64,000 bases of DNA from Pseudomonas protegens (GTDB lineage: Bacteria > Pseudomonadota > Gammaproteobacteria > Pseudomonadales > Pseudomonadaceae), in assembly GCF_013407925.2 (NCBI RefSeq), contig NZ_CP060201.1, forward strand, positions 4,945,001 to 5,009,000, written 5' to 3'. Under the pieces are notes generated by a model. The model did not search any database, was not told where the DNA came from, and saw only the letters and a list, made by a program, of their open reading frames with translations. How positions within the stretch are numbered: the first letter of the stretch is position 1; each line of letters opens with the position of its first letter. Both the position numbers and the translations under genes were made by a program. This document shows, piece after piece, positions 63,283-64,000 of this stretch.

Positions 63283-64000
63283 ATGACTGCCCATCGAATT
63301 GGTTTCCTGATTTGGCCCAGCACTAAAGCCTTGACGCTGGCGCTGGCCGAGGAGGCCTTGCGTGTCGCTCAGCGGGTGCATCCGGAAGTGGTTTACGAGT
63401 TGGCGTTCCTGCAGGCCGAGGCGCCGGGCGAAGGGGCCTGGCAGCTGCCGGGCGAACCCTGGGCGGGCAAGCTTGAGGGCTGTCAGAAACTGTTCCTGCT
63501 GGCAGACGAACCGCCCGCGCCAATGAGCTCCGGGCTGAGTAGTGCGCTCAAGCAACTGGTGCGTGCCGGCTGCGTGATTGGCGGGCTGTCGGCCGGGGTG
63601 TATCCGCTGGCGCAGTTGGGCCTGCTCGATGGGTATCGGGCGGCGGTGCACTGGCGCTGGCAGGACGATTTCGCCGAGCGCTTTCCCAAGGTCATCGCTA
63701 CCAGCCACCTGTTTGACTGGGACCGCGATCGCCTGACCGCCTGTGGCGGCATGTCGGTGCTGGACCTGTTGCTGGCGGTGCTGGCGCGGGATCACGGCGC
63801 CGAGCTGGCGGGTGCGGTTTCGGAAGAACTGGTGGTGGAGCGCATCCGCGAAGGCGGCGAGCGCCAGCGCATCCCGTTGCAAAATCGCCTGGGCTCCAGC
63901 CATCCAAAGCTGACCCAGGCGGTGCTGCTGATGGAGGCCAATATCGAGGAGCCGCTGACCACTGACGAGATTGCCCAGCATGTCTGTGTATCCCGTCGTC
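63283..64000 (+). CDS. argR: Arginine-responsive regulator ArgR (AraC/XylS family), 3' truncated
   Basis: The gene runs past the window; 239 codons are present. The visible part begins MTAHRIGFLIWPSTKALTLA and is a class-I amidotransferase-like sensor domain (VIGGLSAGVYPLAQLGLLDG; VIATSHLFDWDRDRLTACGG), ending in the first AraC helix-turn-helix (LTTDEIAQHVCVSRR). This is the GATase1-AraC plan of Pseudomonas ArgR, unrelated to E. coli ArgR. It follows aotP as in P. aeruginosa, where it regulates aot and arginine catabolism. Confidence 0.93.
   Translation, partial: MTAHRIGFLIWPSTKALTLALAEEALRVAQRVHPEVVYELAFLQAEAPGEGAWQLPGEPWAGKLEGCQKLFLLADEPPAPMSSGLSSALKQLVRAGCVIGGLSAGVYPLAQLGLLDGYRAAVHWRWQDDFAERFPKVIATSHLFDWDRDRLTACGGMSVLDLLLAVLARDHGAELAGAVSEELVVERIREGGERQRIPLQNRLGSSHPKLTQAVLLMEANIEEPLTTDEIAQHVCVSRR

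Overview
The window is a chromosomal segment of a GC-rich gamma-proteobacterium, almost certainly a Pseudomonas of the fluorescens group (protegens/chlororaphis/fluorescens type). The evidence is the gntR-gntK-gntT gluconate locus with Pseudomonas-type GntR operators, the complete aotJQMOP-argR arginine uptake locus, Pseudomonas-restricted families (DUF2025, DUF2790), a 415-residue NrdB, and short REP elements of the TGTAGGAGC...GCGAA type. No rRNA, tRNA, CRISPR array, insertion sequence, prophage or integrase is visible. It reads as core or stable accessory chromosome rather than a mobile island.

Layout. 1-8.5 kb: two LysR regulators, a LysE exporter, the gluconate locus, alanine transaminase alaC, a second LysE-type exporter and a GyrI-like ligand-binding protein. 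8.7-17 kb: the high-affinity potassium locus kdpF-(27-aa ORF)-kdpA-kdpC-kdpB-kdpD-kdpE. Its gene order is A-C-B, not the usual A-B-C. 17-22 kb: two acetyltransferases, a Phd/RelE-type toxin-antitoxin pair, and a four-gene ECF42 sigma-factor operon (SnoaL-like, DGPF/YciI-like, AHSA1-like, sigma factor). 22-27 kb: a LysR/PACE efflux divergon and the pqiA-pqiA-pqiB-pqiC envelope lipid-transport operon. 27-34 kb: a LysR regulator divergent from pxpA, a biotin carrier, biotin carboxylase, pxpB, pxpC and an NCS1-like permease, apparently a biotin-dependent 5-oxoproline-type or related amide-using pathway.

34-43 kb: phosphate transporter Pit, a CorA/ZntB-type metal channel, a chemoreceptor with a small coiled-coil protein behind it, a PepSY protein, a fatty-acid-hydroxylase-type di-iron membrane enzyme, AraC regulator, GlpQ, and DUF2025. 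43-49 kb: an antibiotic-biosynthesis-monooxygenase-like protein and a CTP-synthase-like amidotransferase domain protein opposite a LysR gene, DUF1003, a BdlA-like PAS-PAS chemoreceptor and a MASE2-GGDEF diguanylate cyclase. 49-54 kb: TetR/metallo-hydrolase divergon, XRE and AraC regulators, TauE/SafE permease, and an unrecognised possible zinc-binding protein. 54-64 kb: nrdB without nrdA next to it, DUF2790, acetyl-CoA synthetase acsA, then the aot arginine transport operon and argR, which runs off the end.

The most distinctive items are the rearranged kdp order with an extra 27-codon membrane ORF, the oxoprolinase/biotin-carboxylase cluster, the ECF42 operon, the amidotransferase-like protein that lacks its catalytic histidine, the 326-residue orphan at about 53 kb, and several clean palindromes that look like operators. 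All function calls come from reading translations. No database search was run.
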